Counted from the first letter of the stretch, positions 8,927 to 19,863 are shown. The stretch is 64,000 nt of DNA from Methylobacterium sp. NMS14P (GCF_028583545.1 NZ_CP087106.1:3208501-3272500); one strand, 5' to 3'. The notes: generated by a model not told the origin, from the letters alone. Numbers and translations: made by a program.

Positions 8927-9547
8927 GTGCTGCTGACGCCCCGTGAGAAGGACAAGTTGCTCATCGCCATGGCGGCGCAGGTGGCGCGCAATCGCCTCGC
9001 CCGCGGCGTGAAGCTCAACCATCCGGAATCGGTGGCGCTGATCACCGACTTCGTGGTCGAGGGCGCCCGGGACGGCCGCACCGTGGCCGACCTGATGCAG
9101 GCCGGCGCCACCGTGCTGACCGCCGATCAGGTCATGGAGGGCGTGCCCGAGATGATCCACGACATCCAAGTCGAGGCGACCTTCCCGGACGGCACGAAGC
9201 TCGTCACCGTGCACCACCCGATCCGGGGCGCGGCCTCCTCCGAAATCCCCGGCACGGTGACGACCCTGCCGGGCGAGATCGTGTTCAATCCCGGCGCCGA
9301 GCGGACCGTGATCGAGGTGGCCAATGTCGGCGACCGGCCGATCCAGGTCGGATCGCACTATCACTTCTTCGAGGTCAATCCGGGCCTCGTGTTCCCGCGC
9401 GAGCAGGCCCGCGGCAAGCGCCTCGACATCGCGCCGGGCACCGCCGTTCGGTTCGAGCCGGGATCGACGCGGGAAGTCGCGCTGGTGCCGCTCTCCGGCG
9501 GGCGCACCGTCTACGGGTTCCGCGGCGACGTGATGGGCAAGCTCTGA
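8927..9547 (+). CDS. ureAB: Urease gamma-beta fusion subunit (UreA-UreB)
   Basis: A 206-residue fusion of urease gamma (residues 1 to about 100, beginning [17 protein letters not shown]) and beta (from about 103, with [37 protein letters not shown]). Enterobacterial ureases encode these as two proteins; fusion is known in Helicobacter and several alphaproteobacteria. The GTG at 8927 is chosen because GAGG lies 6 bases ahead and the protein then begins exactly as free UreA does; an ATG at 8888 would add 13 unrelated residues without a binding site. It forms the structural part of the cytosolic nickel enzyme with UreC, 2 bases downstream, hydrolysing urea to ammonia and carbamate. Confidence 0.95.
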   Translation: MLLTPREKDKLLIAMAAQVARNRLARGVKLNHPESVALITDFVVEGARDGRTVADLMQAGATVLTADQVMEGVPEMIHDIQVEATFPDGTKLVTVHHPIRGAASSEIPGTVTTLPGEIVFNPGAERTVIEVANVGDRPIQVGSHYHFFEVNPGLVFPREQARGKRLDIAPGTAVRFEPGSTREVALVPLSGGRTVYGFRGDVMGKL

Positions 9548-9549
9548 CC

Positions 9550-11277
<1,728 letters not shown>

Positions 11278-11289
11278 GCGCGGCCATCC

Positions 11290-11790
11290 ATGATCCGCGC
11301 CACCCGCATCCTCCGCCGCGACGCCCTGTCGGGCGGCGAGATCGTCGACCGCGTCGTCCTCGATCACGGCGACCGCTACCGCCGCCGCGTCGCCATGCGC
11401 GGCGCCGGGGGCCTGGGCTTCCTGCTGGACCTTCCGGAGCCCGCGGTCCTGGAGGACGGCGACGCGCTCGTCCTCCAGGACGGGCGCCTCGTCTGGGTCG
11501 AGGCCGCGCCGGAGCGCCTGCTCGAGATCCGGGCTCCCAGCGATCACGCCCTCAAGCGCCTGATCTGGCACATCGGCAACCGGCACATCGCCGCCGAGAT
11601 CGGCCCGGACGTGGTCTGGATCGCGCACGACCACGTCCTCGCCGAGATGGTCCGCGGCCTCGGCGGCACCGCCGAGCCGGTGGAGCGCCCGTTCCGGCCG
11701 GAGGGCGGCGCCTATTCCGGGGATCACGGCCACGGCCACGGGCACGACCACCCGCATGGCGGCCACCAGCACCACCATGCCGCGGGCTGA
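11290..11790 (+). CDS. ureE: Urease accessory protein UreE (nickel chaperone)
   Basis: A 166-residue UreE, the metallochaperone that delivers nickel to the urease activation complex. The N-terminal domain ([23 protein letters not shown]) is followed by the metal-binding domain with [12 protein letters not shown], in which the histidine of GNRH binds nickel at the dimer interface. The C-terminal tail is a dense histidine stretch ([18 protein letters not shown]) for storing several nickel ions. The end overlaps the start of ureF, indicating coupled translation. Confidence 0.95.
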   Translation: MIRATRILRRDALSGGEIVDRVVLDHGDRYRRRVAMRGAGGLGFLLDLPEPAVLEDGDALVLQDGRLVWVEAAPERLLEIRAPSDHALKRLIWHIGNRHIAAEIGPDVVWIAHDHVLAEMVRGLGGTAEPVERPFRPEGGAYSGDHGHGHGHDHPHGGHQHHHAAG

Positions 11791-12466
11791 GCCCCTGGAG
11801 GCGCTGCGCCTGATGGCGTGGCTGTCGCCCGGCTACCCGGTCGGGGCCTACGCCTACTCGCACGGGCTCGAATGGGCGGTCGAGGCGGGCGACGTCGGCG
11901 ACGAGGCGAGCCTGACCGCGTGGCTCCGGGACGTCTGCGAGCGCGGCGCCCTGCGCAACGACCTGATCCTGGCCGCCCACGCCCACGCGGCGGCGCTGTC
12001 CGCGGACGGCGCCGCGCTCGTCGCCGTCAACGACCTCGCCCTGGCCCTGGCGCCGTCGCGCGAGCTGCACCTGGAGACGAGCCAGCAGGGCCGCAGCTTC
12101 CTCGACGCGACGCGCGGCGCGTGGCCCTGCGACGCCCTCGTCGCCCTGGCCGGGCATCTGCCGGGGCCGGTCGCCTACCCGGTCGCGGTCGGCCTCGCGG
12201 CCGGCGCGCACGGCATGGATCCGGGGCCCGTGCTCGCCGCCTACGGCCTCGCCTTCCTCCAGAACCTCGTCTCCGCGGCCCTGCGGGCGGCGCCGGTGGG
12301 GCAGGCCGCCGGCACGCGGGTCGTCGCCGCCCTCGCGCCGAGCCTCGCCGGGCTCGCCGAGGCGGCCGCCGCGGCGGATCTCGACGCCCTCGGTGCCGCC
12401 ACGTTCCGCCTGGATCTCGGCTCCTTCCGCCACGAGACCCAGTATTCCCGCATCTTCCGATCCTGA
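11777..12466 (+). CDS. ureF: Urease accessory protein UreF
   Basis: A 229-residue UreF, the GTPase-gating accessory protein of the UreD-UreF-UreG complex that loads nickel into urease. Recognisable motifs are [46 protein letters not shown] and the C-terminal [14 protein letters not shown]. The ATG at 11777 overlaps ureE by 14 bases; an in-frame ATG at 11756 would add seven residues, and neither has a strong ribosome binding site. UreF normally works with UreD, for which no gene is present here. Confidence 0.94.
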   Translation: MPRAEPLEALRLMAWLSPGYPVGAYAYSHGLEWAVEAGDVGDEASLTAWLRDVCERGALRNDLILAAHAHAAALSADGAALVAVNDLALALAPSRELHLETSQQGRSFLDATRGAWPCDALVALAGHLPGPVAYPVAVGLAAGAHGMDPGPVLAAYGLAFLQNLVSAALRAAPVGQAAGTRVVAALAPSLAGLAEAAAAADLDALGAATFRLDLGSFRHETQYSRIFRS

Positions 12467-12475
12467 GCCCGCAGC

Positions 12476-13093
12476 ATGACCTCCACGAACGGCCCCCTCC
12501 GCGTCGGCATCGGCGGACCTGTCGGTTCCGGCAAGACCGCCCTGATGGAGCAGCTCTGCAAGCGCTTCCGCGACCGCTACGAGATCTGCGCCATCACCAA
12601 CGACATCTACACGAAGGAGGACGCGCGGATCCTCACGGTCGCGGGCGCCCTGCCGGAGGAGCGCATCCTCGGCGTCGAGACCGGGGGGTGCCCGCACACC
12701 GCGATCCGGGAGGATGCCTCGATCAATCTCGCCGCGGTCGCCGAGATGAACCGGCGCTTCCCGAAGCTCGACCTCGTGCTGATCGAGTCCGGCGGCGACA
12801 ACCTCGCGGCGACGTTCTCGCCGGAACTCGCCGACATCACGCTCTACGTGATCGACGTCGCCGGCGGCGAGAAGATCCCCCGCAAGGGCGGTCCGGGCAT
12901 CACCCGGTCCGACCTGCTGATCGTCAACAAGACCGACCTCGCGCCGCTCGTCGGCGCCGACCTGTCGGTGATGGAATCCGACACGCAGCGGATGCGCGGC
13001 ACCCGGCCGTACGTGTTCGCCTCCCTGCGCGAGGGTGCGGGCGCGGACGCGGTGGCGCGTTTCGTCGAGGAGGCGGGCGGCCTGGGCCGCTGA
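12476..13093 (+). CDS. ureG: Urease accessory GTPase UreG
   Basis: A 205-residue SIMIBI-class GTPase that carries nickel to apo-urease. The P-loop GGPVGSGKT occupies residues 13-21, the nickel-binding CPH motif is C72-P73-H74 ([13 protein letters not shown]), and the guanine-specificity motif NKTD is in [14 protein letters not shown]. Length is normal. It is the last gene of the urease operon, 9 bases after ureF and followed by a strong hairpin. Confidence 0.97.
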   Translation: MTSTNGPLRVGIGGPVGSGKTALMEQLCKRFRDRYEICAITNDIYTKEDARILTVAGALPEERILGVETGGCPHTAIREDASINLAAVAEMNRRFPKLDLVLIESGGDNLAATFSPELADITLYVIDVAGGEKIPRKGGPGITRSDLLIVNKTDLAPLVGADLSVMESDTQRMRGTRPYVFASLREGAGADAVARFVEEAGGLGR

Positions 13094-13096
13094 GCC

Positions 13097-13125
13097 GACG
13101 CGCCGGTCCGGGCGACCGGCGCGTC
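13097..13125. terminator. Bidirectional hairpin terminator after ureG
   Basis: A perfect 11-bp stem, GACGCGCCGGT at 13097-13107 and ACCGGCGCGTC at 13115-13125 with a 7-base loop, lies between the convergent ureG stop and the stop of the next gene. There is no U-run, which is common in GC-rich genomes. It can serve transcripts from both sides. Confidence 0.7.
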
Positions 13126-13132
13126 ACGTTCC

Positions 13133-13363
13133 CTAGCGGCCGGCCTCGGCCGAGCGCGCGCGGACCGACGACGTGCTCGGGGCGCCCATGAGCGCGTCCA
13201 GGCGGCTCATCCGCGCGTTGAAGTCGTTCAAGACGGTCTGGCGCGCCTTGATCGCGGCGCTGGGCTGCGCCTTGGCGGGGGTGTGCCGCGGGCGGGCCTC
13301 CGCCTGGACCGCCGGAACGGCGAGGAGCGCGGCCAGCGCCGCGATGGTCAGAGTGCGGGTCAT
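13133..13363 (-). CDS. Small secreted hypothetical protein (76 aa)
   Basis: A 76-residue protein with a clear Sec signal peptide (MTRTLTIAALAALLAVPAVQAEA, likely cleaved after AQA/EA) and a mature part of about 50 residues that is basic and rich in alanine and serine, with a predicted helix (IKARQTVLNDFNARMSRLDALMG). The start at 13363 is supported by GAAGGA ahead at 7-base spacing; long upstream read-through residues are arginine-rich and non-coding. It is convergent with ureG and probably periplasmic. No family recognised. Confidence 0.7.
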   Translation of the reverse strand: MTRTLTIAALAALLAVPAVQAEARPRHTPAKAQPSAAIKARQTVLNDFNARMSRLDALMGAPSTSSVRARSAEAGR

Positions 13364-13560
13364 CGTGAAATCCTTCGGCGCCCGCCATGTCGGACGGCGC
13401 GACGCTGCACGAGGATATGCACGCCCGAAGCGCGGCCGCGTGCGCGAGCGCACAGCACGCAGACGTGATCGCGATCGGCGCCGACGAGCAATCGCGGCGT
13501 TGACAGCGGTTCGTGACTGATTCAACCCGCGATATCGGGGCCTTCTGAACGGTATCGCGC

Positions 13561-13764
13561 ATGCGAAATCTGCGGTGGCTGGCCGCCCTGCCCTTTCTCG
13601 GCATCCTGGTCGGCCCGTTCTTCCTGAACCGGGTCGAGCCCTTCGTGTTCGGCTTGCCGCTGCTCCTGGCCTGGCTGGTGTTCTGCGTGATCGGAACCTC
13701 CGCCGTGATGGCGGTGATCTACCTGACCGACCCGCAGAACCGCGCGCCGGAGGATCCCCGATGA
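13561..13764 (+). CDS. DUF3311-type small membrane protein, partner of the SSS symporter
   Basis: A 67-residue protein with two membrane segments (about residues 5-22 and 30-55) and a short polar C-terminus, matching the DUF3311 small proteins that precede sodium:solute symporters of the MctP kind. Its stop overlaps the symporter start as ATGA, so the two are translationally coupled and the small protein is probably a subunit or assembly factor of the transporter. The family name is from recall of size, topology and context. Confidence 0.75.
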   Translation: MRNLRWLAALPFLGILVGPFFLNRVEPFVFGLPLLLAWLVFCVIGTSAVMAVIYLTDPQNRAPEDPR

Positions 13765-15221
13765 GCGTCGCGCTGGTCATCGTGGCCGCCGGCTTCGCGC
13801 TGGCGATCGGGCTCGGCCTCTACGCGCGGGTCGGCCGCGAGATGGGGCTGGAGCAGTGGACCGTCGGCGGCCGCGGCTTCGGCACCGCCCTGGTCTTCCT
13901 CCTGATGGCCGGGGAGATCTACACGACCTTCACGTTCCTCGGCGGCTCCGGCATCGCCTACGGCAAGGGCGGCCCCGCCTACTACATCCTCTGCTACCTG
14001 ACGCTCGCCTACGTCACCTCGTACTGGCTGCTGCCGCCGGTCTGGCGCTACGCCAAGCAGAACAACCTCTACACGCAGCCCGACTTCTTCGCGCGCAAGT
14101 ACGGCAGCCGGGCGCTCGGCATGCTGGTGGCGCTCGTGGGGATCGTCGCCCTCGTCCCCTACCTCGTGCTGCAGTTCAAGGGCCTCGGGATCATCGTCTC
14201 GACGGCGTCCTACGGCGCGATCTCGTCGACCGCAGCGGTCTGGATCGGCGCGGCCGCGCTCACCGCCTACGTGGTGGTGTCGGGCGTGCACGGCTCCGCC
14301 TGGACGGCGGTGATCAAGGACACCAGCATCCTGTTCGTGGTGGTCTTCCTCGGGATCTACCTGCCGATCCACTACTACGGCGGCTACCAGGGTCTGTTCA
14401 CGGCGATCGAGGCCGCCAAGCCCGGGTTCCTGGCCCTGCCCGACCGCGGCCAGAGCCCGGTGTGGTTCACCACCACGGTCCTGCTCACCGCGCTCGGCGG
14501 CTACATGTGGCCCCACACGTTCGCGTCGCTCTACACGGCGCGGGAGCCGGGCGCCTTCCGGCGCAACGCGGTGATCCTGCCGATCTACCAGCTGATCAAC
14601 CTGTTCGTGTTCGTGATCGGCTTCACCGCCGTGATGCAGGTGCCGGGCCTGACGGGGCCCGACGTCGACCTGTCGCTGTTCAAGCTCTCCCTCGCGACCT
14701 TCCCGCCTTGGGTCATCGGGCTGATCGGCGCCACGGGGGTGCTGACGGCCCTCGTCCCGGGCTCCATGATCCTGATCGCCGGCGTCACCCTGGTGGCGAA
14801 CAACCTCGTCCGGCCGCTGCGCCCCGGCATGGACGACGCAGCGACCGCGCGGCTGTGCAAGATACTCGTGCCGGTGCTGGCGCTGGTCTGCGTCGGCTTC
14901 ACCCTGTCGGGCGGCGACACGATCGTGCAGCTCCTGCTCATGGGCTACAACTTCGTGACGCAGCTCTTCCCCTGCTTCATCACCAGCCTGATGCGCCGCA
15001 ATCCCCTCGACCGTCGCGCCGCGATCGCCGGAATCGTCGCGGGTGTCGCCACCGTGGCGGTGACGGTTCTCTCCGGGTTCAGCCTGGCGAAGCTGCCGGT
15101 CTTGGGACCACTTCAGGACGTGAACGTCGGCATCGTGGCGCTGGTGGTGAACGTCGTCGTGACGCTCGTCGTGGCGCAGACCGTGCGCGCGGGCGCGACC
15201 GCCGCGCAGGCCGCGGAGTGA
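13761..15221 (+). CDS. Sodium:solute symporter (SSS family), probable monocarboxylate uptake
   Basis: A 486-residue polytopic membrane protein of the SSS family, with about 13 hydrophobic segments. Typical features are the N-terminal WTVGGRGFGTALVFLLMAGEIYTTFTFLGGSG and the helix YWLLPPVWRYAKQNNLYTQPDFFARKYGSRALG. The pairing with a DUF3311 gene resembles rhizobial MctP, a transporter of lactate, pyruvate and some amino acids, so a monocarboxylate substrate is a reasonable guess but not shown. The start ATG at 13761 overlaps the upstream stop; it ends 6 bases from a convergent ABC permease. Confidence 0.88.
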   Translation: MSVALVIVAAGFALAIGLGLYARVGREMGLEQWTVGGRGFGTALVFLLMAGEIYTTFTFLGGSGIAYGKGGPAYYILCYLTLAYVTSYWLLPPVWRYAKQNNLYTQPDFFARKYGSRALGMLVALVGIVALVPYLVLQFKGLGIIVSTASYGAISSTAAVWIGAAALTAYVVVSGVHGSAWTAVIKDTSILFVVVFLGIYLPIHYYGGYQGLFTAIEAAKPGFLALPDRGQSPVWFTTTVLLTALGGYMWPHTFASLYTAREPGAFRRNAVILPIYQLINLFVFVIGFTAVMQVPGLTGPDVDLSLFKLSLATFPPWVIGLIGATGVLTALVPGSMILIAGVTLVANNLVRPLRPGMDDAATARLCKILVPVLALVCVGFTLSGGDTIVQLLLMGYNFVTQLFPCFITSLMRRNPLDRRAAIAGIVAGVATVAVTVLSGFSLAKLPVLGPLQDVNVGIVALVVNVVVTLVVAQTVRAGATAAQAAE

Positions 15222-15227
15222 CGCCGC

Positions 15228-16001
15228 TCAGTTCTGTCCGCGGCGGGCGGTGAGCCAGGACGCCAGCAGCACCGCGACGCTCACCAGCCCGACGAGGAGC
15301 GTCGAGGCCGCGTTGATCTCCGGATTCACGCCGAGCCGGACCTGGCTGTAGAGCCGCATCGGCAGGGTGGTGGAGCCCGGGCCGGAGACGAAGCTCGCGA
15401 TCACCAAGTCGTCCAGCGACAGGGTGAAGGCGAGGAGCGCGCCGGCCGCCAGCGCGGGCGCCAGCAGCGGCAGCGTCACGGTCATCAGCACGCGCCCCGG
15501 CGCCGCGCCGAGGTCGGCCGCGGCCTCCTCGAGGGACCGGTCGAGGCCGCGCAGGCGCGCGCCGACGACCACCGCCACGAACCCGGTGCAGAAGGTCGTG
15601 TGCGCGATGACGATCGTCACGAGGCCGCGGTCCAGCCCGATCCCGATGAACATCAGCAGGAGCGACAGCCCGATCATCACCTCCGGCATCACGATCGGCC
15701 CGAACACGAGCCCCGTGAACAGGGCGCGCCCGCGGAAGCGACCCCGCCGCTCCAGGGCGAGGGCCGCCAGCGTGCCGAGGATCGTGGCGAGCAGGCTCGC
15801 GAGGAAAGCGACCTTGAGGGAGACCCAGGCGGCTGAAAGGAGCGGCGCGTCGGCGAGCAGGGCGCCGTACCAGCGGGTCGAGAACCCGCCCCAGACCGTC
15901 ACCATCGGCGAGGCGTTGAACGAGTACACGATCAGCACCACGATCGGCCCGTAGAGGAAGCCGAGGCCGGCCACCAGGGCGGTGCGGGTCACCCAGGTCA
16001 C
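15228..16001 (-). CDS. Polyamine-type ABC transporter permease (PotC-like)
   Basis: A 257-residue inner-membrane permease with about six membrane segments and the EAA loop (LEEAAADLGAAPGRVLMTVTLPLLAPA) that contacts the ATPase. It resembles PotC/PotI/YdcV. Its start overlaps the previous permease stop (ATGA), so the two half-transporters are coupled. Substrate is inferred from family: spermidine or putrescine, though some relatives carry other cations. Confidence 0.88.
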   Translation of the reverse strand: MTWVTRTALVAGLGFLYGPIVVLIVYSFNASPMVTVWGGFSTRWYGALLADAPLLSAAWVSLKVAFLASLLATILGTLAALALERRGRFRGRALFTGLVFGPIVMPEVMIGLSLLLMFIGIGLDRGLVTIVIAHTTFCTGFVAVVVGARLRGLDRSLEEAAADLGAAPGRVLMTVTLPLLAPALAAGALLAFTLSLDDLVIASFVSGPGSTTLPMRLYSQVRLGVNPEINAASTLLVGLVSVAVLLASWLTARRGQN

Positions 16002-16969
16002 GGCGCCTCGCCCTCGCCCGCGCGCAGGCTGTCCCGGAACAGCACCACCGGTCCGATGACGATGGCGAGGATCAGCACGGCGACCGCCGAGGCCAGCGGC
16101 CAGTCGCGGTTCGAGAAGAACTCGGTCCAGAGCACCCGGCCGAGCATCAGCGTCTCAGACCCGCCGAGCAGGTCCGGGATCACGAACTCGCCGACCATCG
16201 GGATGAAGCACAGCCCCGCGCCGGCCGCGATCCCCGGCAGGCTGAGCGGCACGGTCACGGTCCAGAACACCCGGCTCGGCGAGGCGCCGAGATCCGCCGC
16301 GGCCTCGCGCAGGGCCGGATCCAGGCGGTTCATCACCGCGTAGAGCGGCAGCACCATGAAGGGCAGGTAGGCGTAGACGAGCCCGACGATCACCGCCACG
16401 TCGGTGTTGAGGATCGTCAGCGGCGCGTCGATCAGGCCGAGCCGGCGCAGGGCGAGATTGAGCAGCCCCTCGGGCTTCAGGATCGCGATCCAGGCGTAGA
16501 TCCGGATCAGGAAGCTCGTCCAGAACGGCACGATCACCAGCGCCACGAGGAGCGGCTGCCAGCGCGCCGGCGCCCGCGCCAGGGCGTAGGCGAGCGGCGT
16601 CCCGAGGGCGACGAGGATCAGGCTGGCGACGCCCGCGTAGGTGAGGGAGCCGAGGGCGGCGTCGCGGTAGAGGGGGTCGGCGGCGAGCGTCAGGTAATTG
16701 TCGAAGTTGAGGGCTTCGAGGAAGGCCGACCAGCCGTCGAGCCCGCCGCGCCAGTCGAGGAGCGGCAGGTAGGGCGGGATCGCCGTCGCCGGCTCCGACA
16801 GGCTGATCTTGAGGGTGATGGCGAAAGGCAGCAGGAAGAACGCCGCCAGCCACAGGAAGGGCGGCAGGCGCACCAGCCGGTCGAACAGCCGGGAGCGCTT
16901 CCGATCGCGCGCGGGCCCGGTCCCCGGCTTGCCGGCCGCGCGGTCGGCCTCCGACGCGCCGGCCGTCAT
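15998..16969 (-). CDS. Polyamine-type ABC transporter permease (PotB-like)
   Basis: A 323-residue permease of the PotB/PotH class with an N-terminal basic tail, six membrane segments and the EAA loop (LREAAADLGASPSRVFWTVTVPLSLPG). It forms the heterodimeric channel with the downstream PotC-like protein. Start and stop overlap both neighbours by 4 bases, so the ATPase and both permeases are translated as a unit. Confidence 0.88.
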   Translation of the reverse strand: MTAGASEADRAAGKPGTGPARDRKRSRLFDRLVRLPPFLWLAAFFLLPFAITLKISLSEPATAIPPYLPLLDWRGGLDGWSAFLEALNFDNYLTLAADPLYRDAALGSLTYAGVASLILVALGTPLAYALARAPARWQPLLVALVIVPFWTSFLIRIYAWIAILKPEGLLNLALRRLGLIDAPLTILNTDVAVIVGLVYAYLPFMVLPLYAVMNRLDPALREAAADLGASPSRVFWTVTVPLSLPGIAAGAGLCFIPMVGEFVIPDLLGGSETLMLGRVLWTEFFSNRDWPLASAVAVLILAIVIGPVVLFRDSLRAGEGEAP

Positions 16970-18024
16970 GCCGGCAGGATCACGGCGGCGTCGGCCGGGA
17001 AGCTGGCCCGCGCGTCGGAGCCCGGCGCCGCGCCGGCCTCCGCGGGCCGACCGCTCGCCCGCAGGGTCGCGCCGTCGGGCAGGCGCAGCGTCCGGCGCAC
17101 CCGGTCGCCCAGGAACACGGCGTCGGCGACGACCACCGGCAGCCCCTCGGCGCCCAGCACCACGTCCTCGGGCCGCACCGCGATCACGACTGCGGCCCCC
17201 TCCGCGAGCGCGGCCTCCGCGACGCCCCGCACGGGGCCGTGCGCGGTCTCGACCGTGCGGACCGTGTCGGCGCCTCCGGCGCCGATGCGGCCGGGGATGA
17301 GGTTCACGTCGCCGAGCAGGCCGGCCACGAAGCGGCTCGCCGGGCGGCGGTAGAGGTCGGCCGGCGGTCTGACCTGGATGAGGCGGCCCGCCTCCATGAC
17401 GCCGATCCGGTCGGCGAGCATCATCGCCTCCTCGGGATCGTGCGTGACGACGACGAAGGCGGTGCCGAGGCGGCGCTGCACCGCGCGCAGCTCGCCCTGC
17501 GTTTCCTCGCGCAGGCCGCGGTCGAGCGCGCCGAGCGGCTCGTCGAGCAGCAGCAGCTTCGGCTGCCGGGCGAGCGCCCGGGCCAGGGCGACCCGCTGCC
17601 GCTGACCGCCCGAGAGCGTCTCCGGGCGACGGTCGCCGAACCCGTCCAGGCGCACGAGCTTGAGCAGCTCCGACACCCGCTGCGCCGAGGCCGGGCGGCC
17701 GAGGCCCTTCAGCCCGTAGCCGATATTGCCCGCCACGCTCATGTGCGGGAACAGGGCGTAGGACTGGAACATCATGTTGACCGGCCGCCGATGGGGCGGC
17801 AGCGCGGTCAGGTCCTGCTCGCCCAGCAGGATCCGTCCCGAGGTCGGACTCTCGAAGCCCGCGATCATGCGCAGGAGGGTGCTCTTGCCGCAGCCGGACG
17901 GGCCGAGCAGGCAGAAGAACTCCCCCGCCTCGAGGTCGAGGGAGACGGTGTCCACGGCCCGATGCGTGCCGAAGCGCTTGGTCAGCTCCTCGAGCCGCAG
18001 GCGCGGCGCCGGCCTCTCGGACAA
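16966..18024 (-). CDS. Polyamine-type ABC transporter ATPase (PotA/PotG-like)
   Basis: A 352-residue ATP-binding subunit. Walker A is GPSGCGKST (about residues 38-46), the Q-loop reads MMFQSYALFPHMSV, the signature is [16 protein letters not shown], and Walker B LLLLDEPLGALD is followed by the switch histidine in VVTHD. A C-terminal TOBE domain follows. The start is a TTG 4 bases after the Crp-like regulator stop; a GAGGA lies about 11 bases ahead, so the start is only moderately certain. No periplasmic binding protein gene is nearby. Confidence 0.88.
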   Translation of the reverse strand: MSERPAPRLRLEELTKRFGTHRAVDTVSLDLEAGEFFCLLGPSGCGKSTLLRMIAGFESPTSGRILLGEQDLTALPPHRRPVNMMFQSYALFPHMSVAGNIGYGLKGLGRPASAQRVSELLKLVRLDGFGDRRPETLSGGQRQRVALARALARQPKLLLLDEPLGALDRGLREETQGELRAVQRRLGTAFVVVTHDPEEAMMLADRIGVMEAGRLIQVRPPADLYRRPASRFVAGLLGDVNLIPGRIGAGGADTVRTVETAHGPVRGVAEAALAEGAAVVIAVRPEDVVLGAEGLPVVVADAVFLGDRVRRTLRLPDGATLRASGRPAEAGAAPGSDARASFPADAAVILPA

Positions 18025-18028
18025 CGGA

Positions 18029-18715
18029 TCAGGAATCCTCGCGCAGCGCCTCGGCCACGCGCGCTTCCAGGAGGTCCGGTCGGCGCAGGACCAGGGCCCC
18101 GCGGGTGCGGTCGACCAGTCCCTCCGCCGCCATCGCGGTGAATTCCCGGGTCACCTGCTCGCGGCGGCAGCCGATCCGCGCGGCGAGGACGTGGTGATAG
18201 GGAGGGGGCGAGACCACCCGCTCGCCCGCCGTACCGGTGCGGGGCACGGAGAGGCGCAGCAGCTCGGCGTAGAGCCGGTGCTTGAGGTCGAGCAGGGCGT
18301 GCTCCATCAGCCGCGTGTTCAGCTCGCGCACGCGCTTGGCCAGGAGCCGGAACAGCCTGTCGGCGATCGCCTCCGAGGCGAACACGATCTGCCGGAAGAC
18401 CGGCGCCGGCACCACGCAGACCTCGCCGCGCGTCAGTGCCGTGACGTTGGCCGAGCGGCCGATCCCGTCGATGGCGGCGAGCTCGCCGAAGAACGCCCCG
18501 CCCCGCATCTCGCCCAGGATGACTTCCTTGCCGGACTGGGTCCGGTTCAGGATGCGGACCTCGCCCGAGGCGATGAAGTACACGTCGGTTGAGATGTCGT
18601 CGAAGTCGACGAGGACCTCGTTCTCGTCGAAGCGGCGCCAGTGGCAGCGGGGCTCGTAGGGGCTGAGCTCGATGCCGGGATCCTTGAAGAAAGGTATTGT
18701 CCCCAACCGCGCCAT
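18029..18715 (-). CDS. Crp/Fnr-family transcriptional regulator
   Basis: A 228-residue regulator with an N-terminal cyclic-nucleotide-binding-type beta roll (VYFIASGEVRILNRTQSGKEVILGEMRGGAFFGELAAIDGIGRSANVTAL, which keeps the FGEL and RSA phosphate-cassette signature), a dimer helix and a C-terminal winged HTH (YHHVLAARIGCRREQVTREFTAMAAEGLVDR). No cysteine cluster for an Fnr-type iron-sulfur centre is seen. The ATG at 18715 is chosen over an upstream start because the preceding residues are low-complexity; GAGGG lies about 10 bases ahead. It is the first gene of the Pot-type ABC operon, suggesting it controls that operon. Confidence 0.87.
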   Translation of the reverse strand: MARLGTIPFFKDPGIELSPYEPRCHWRRFDENEVLVDFDDISTDVYFIASGEVRILNRTQSGKEVILGEMRGGAFFGELAAIDGIGRSANVTALTRGEVCVVPAPVFRQIVFASEAIADRLFRLLAKRVRELNTRLMEHALLDLKHRLYAELLRLSVPRTGTAGERVVSPPPYHHVLAARIGCRREQVTREFTAMAAEGLVDRTRGALVLRRPDLLEARVAEALREDS

Positions 18716-18960
18716 CGATCGTGTTCCCTCAACTCCGGCACCCGTCCCTGCCCTGACGGGGGCCGGCCAGCAGATCTGGGGACGGGAGCAGCCCGCACAG
18801 TGAAGCCGCGCCCCGCCGGGGCGGTGCTGGATCGATCGGGCGGCGCCAATCGTGACGGTCGCGGGCTGGGCGGTCAAGCCGCGTGCCGATGAACAGGAGT
18901 TTATTAGCGTGGATCAGGTATGAGGGCTAAATTCCTGGCCCGCCGAGGCGGGCAGTATCG

Positions 18961-19863
18961 ATGCACCAAGACGTTCCCTTCCCGCGCGCGACATCCTCCA
19001 CCGGTCCCCGCCAGCAGGCGACCCTCGCGCTCCCCTTCGAGCGGTCGGGGCGCAGCCTCCATTCCGGGCGTCACGCCACGGTCCGCGTCAGCCCCGCCCC
19101 GGCCGGCCACGGCATCGTCTTCCGCCGCCACCTGAGGGACGGTCGGGCCGTCGACGTTCCTGCCCACTGGCACTACCGGGAATCGCAGCCGCTCTCCTCG
19201 GCGCTGCGGCGCGACGGCGTCCTGGTGCGCACGATCGAGCACCTGATGGCCTCGCTCAGCGCGCTGCGGATCGACAACGTGCTGGCCGAGATCGACGCGG
19301 ACGAGCTGCCGATCTTCGACGGGAGCGCGACGCCCTGGTGCGAGGCGATCCGGGCCGCGGGCCGGCGCGAGCAGGGCCTGCCCTGCCGGGTGATCCGCCT
19401 GCTGCGCACGGTGGCGGTCGAGAACGGGCGGCGGCGCCTGCAGATCGAGCCGGGCGCCGGCCTGCACATCACCGGCCACGTCGCGCTGGCGCATTTCGGA
19501 TCGATCGACTGGTCGGGCACGATCACGGCGGACAGCTTCGAGCGGGAGATCGCGCCGGCGCGCAGCTTCGGGCGCTACGTGCGCGCCATGGCGGGTCGCG
19601 CCTACGGCTACATGATGCGGAACGACTTCCTGCAGGGCGTCTCGCCCCGCTCGGCAGCACTGCTGGTGCGCGGGCACGTGCTGGGCGGGATGCGCGTCCC
19701 CGGCGAGCCGGTCCGCCACCGCATCCTCGACCTCGTCGGCGACCTCGCGCTGGCGGGCCACCCGGTCGAAGGTCGGCTCTCGGCGTTCCACACGGGGCAC
19801 GAGTTGAACCACGCCCTCGTCGCCGCCCTGATGCGGGACGGCAAGGCCTGGGAACTCGTCTGA
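18961..19863 (+). CDS. lpxC: LpxC-type UDP-3-O-acyl-GlcNAc deacetylase (possible paralog)
   Basis: A 300-residue LpxC, the zinc deacetylase of the committed step of lipid A synthesis. All catalytic residues can be placed with an offset of 15 from E. coli: E93-H94 (TIEHLMAS), H253 and D257 (HRILDLVGDL) and H280 (FHTGHELNHAL). The substrate-loop motif is ARSF where most have ARTF, and an N-terminal tail of about 15 residues is unusual. LpxC normally sits at the end of the mur-fts cell-division cluster; here it stands alone, divergent from the Crp-like gene and convergent with an HD-GYP gene. It may be a second copy. The start has a weak GGCGGG ahead. Confidence 0.85.
   Translation: MHQDVPFPRATSSTGPRQQATLALPFERSGRSLHSGRHATVRVSPAPAGHGIVFRRHLRDGRAVDVPAHWHYRESQPLSSALRRDGVLVRTIEHLMASLSALRIDNVLAEIDADELPIFDGSATPWCEAIRAAGRREQGLPCRVIRLLRTVAVENGRRRLQIEPGAGLHITGHVALAHFGSIDWSGTITADSFEREIAPARSFGRYVRAMAGRAYGYMMRNDFLQGVSPRSAALLVRGHVLGGMRVPGEPVRHRILDLVGDLALAGHPVEGRLSAFHTGHELNHALVAALMRDGKAWELV

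Noticed and set aside
5813..9364. A single 1183-residue frame crossing four genes
   Set aside because: Only the last 204 residues form a known protein (the isochorismatase-like one). The rest is antisense or off-frame to the GNAT, LysR and urease genes.
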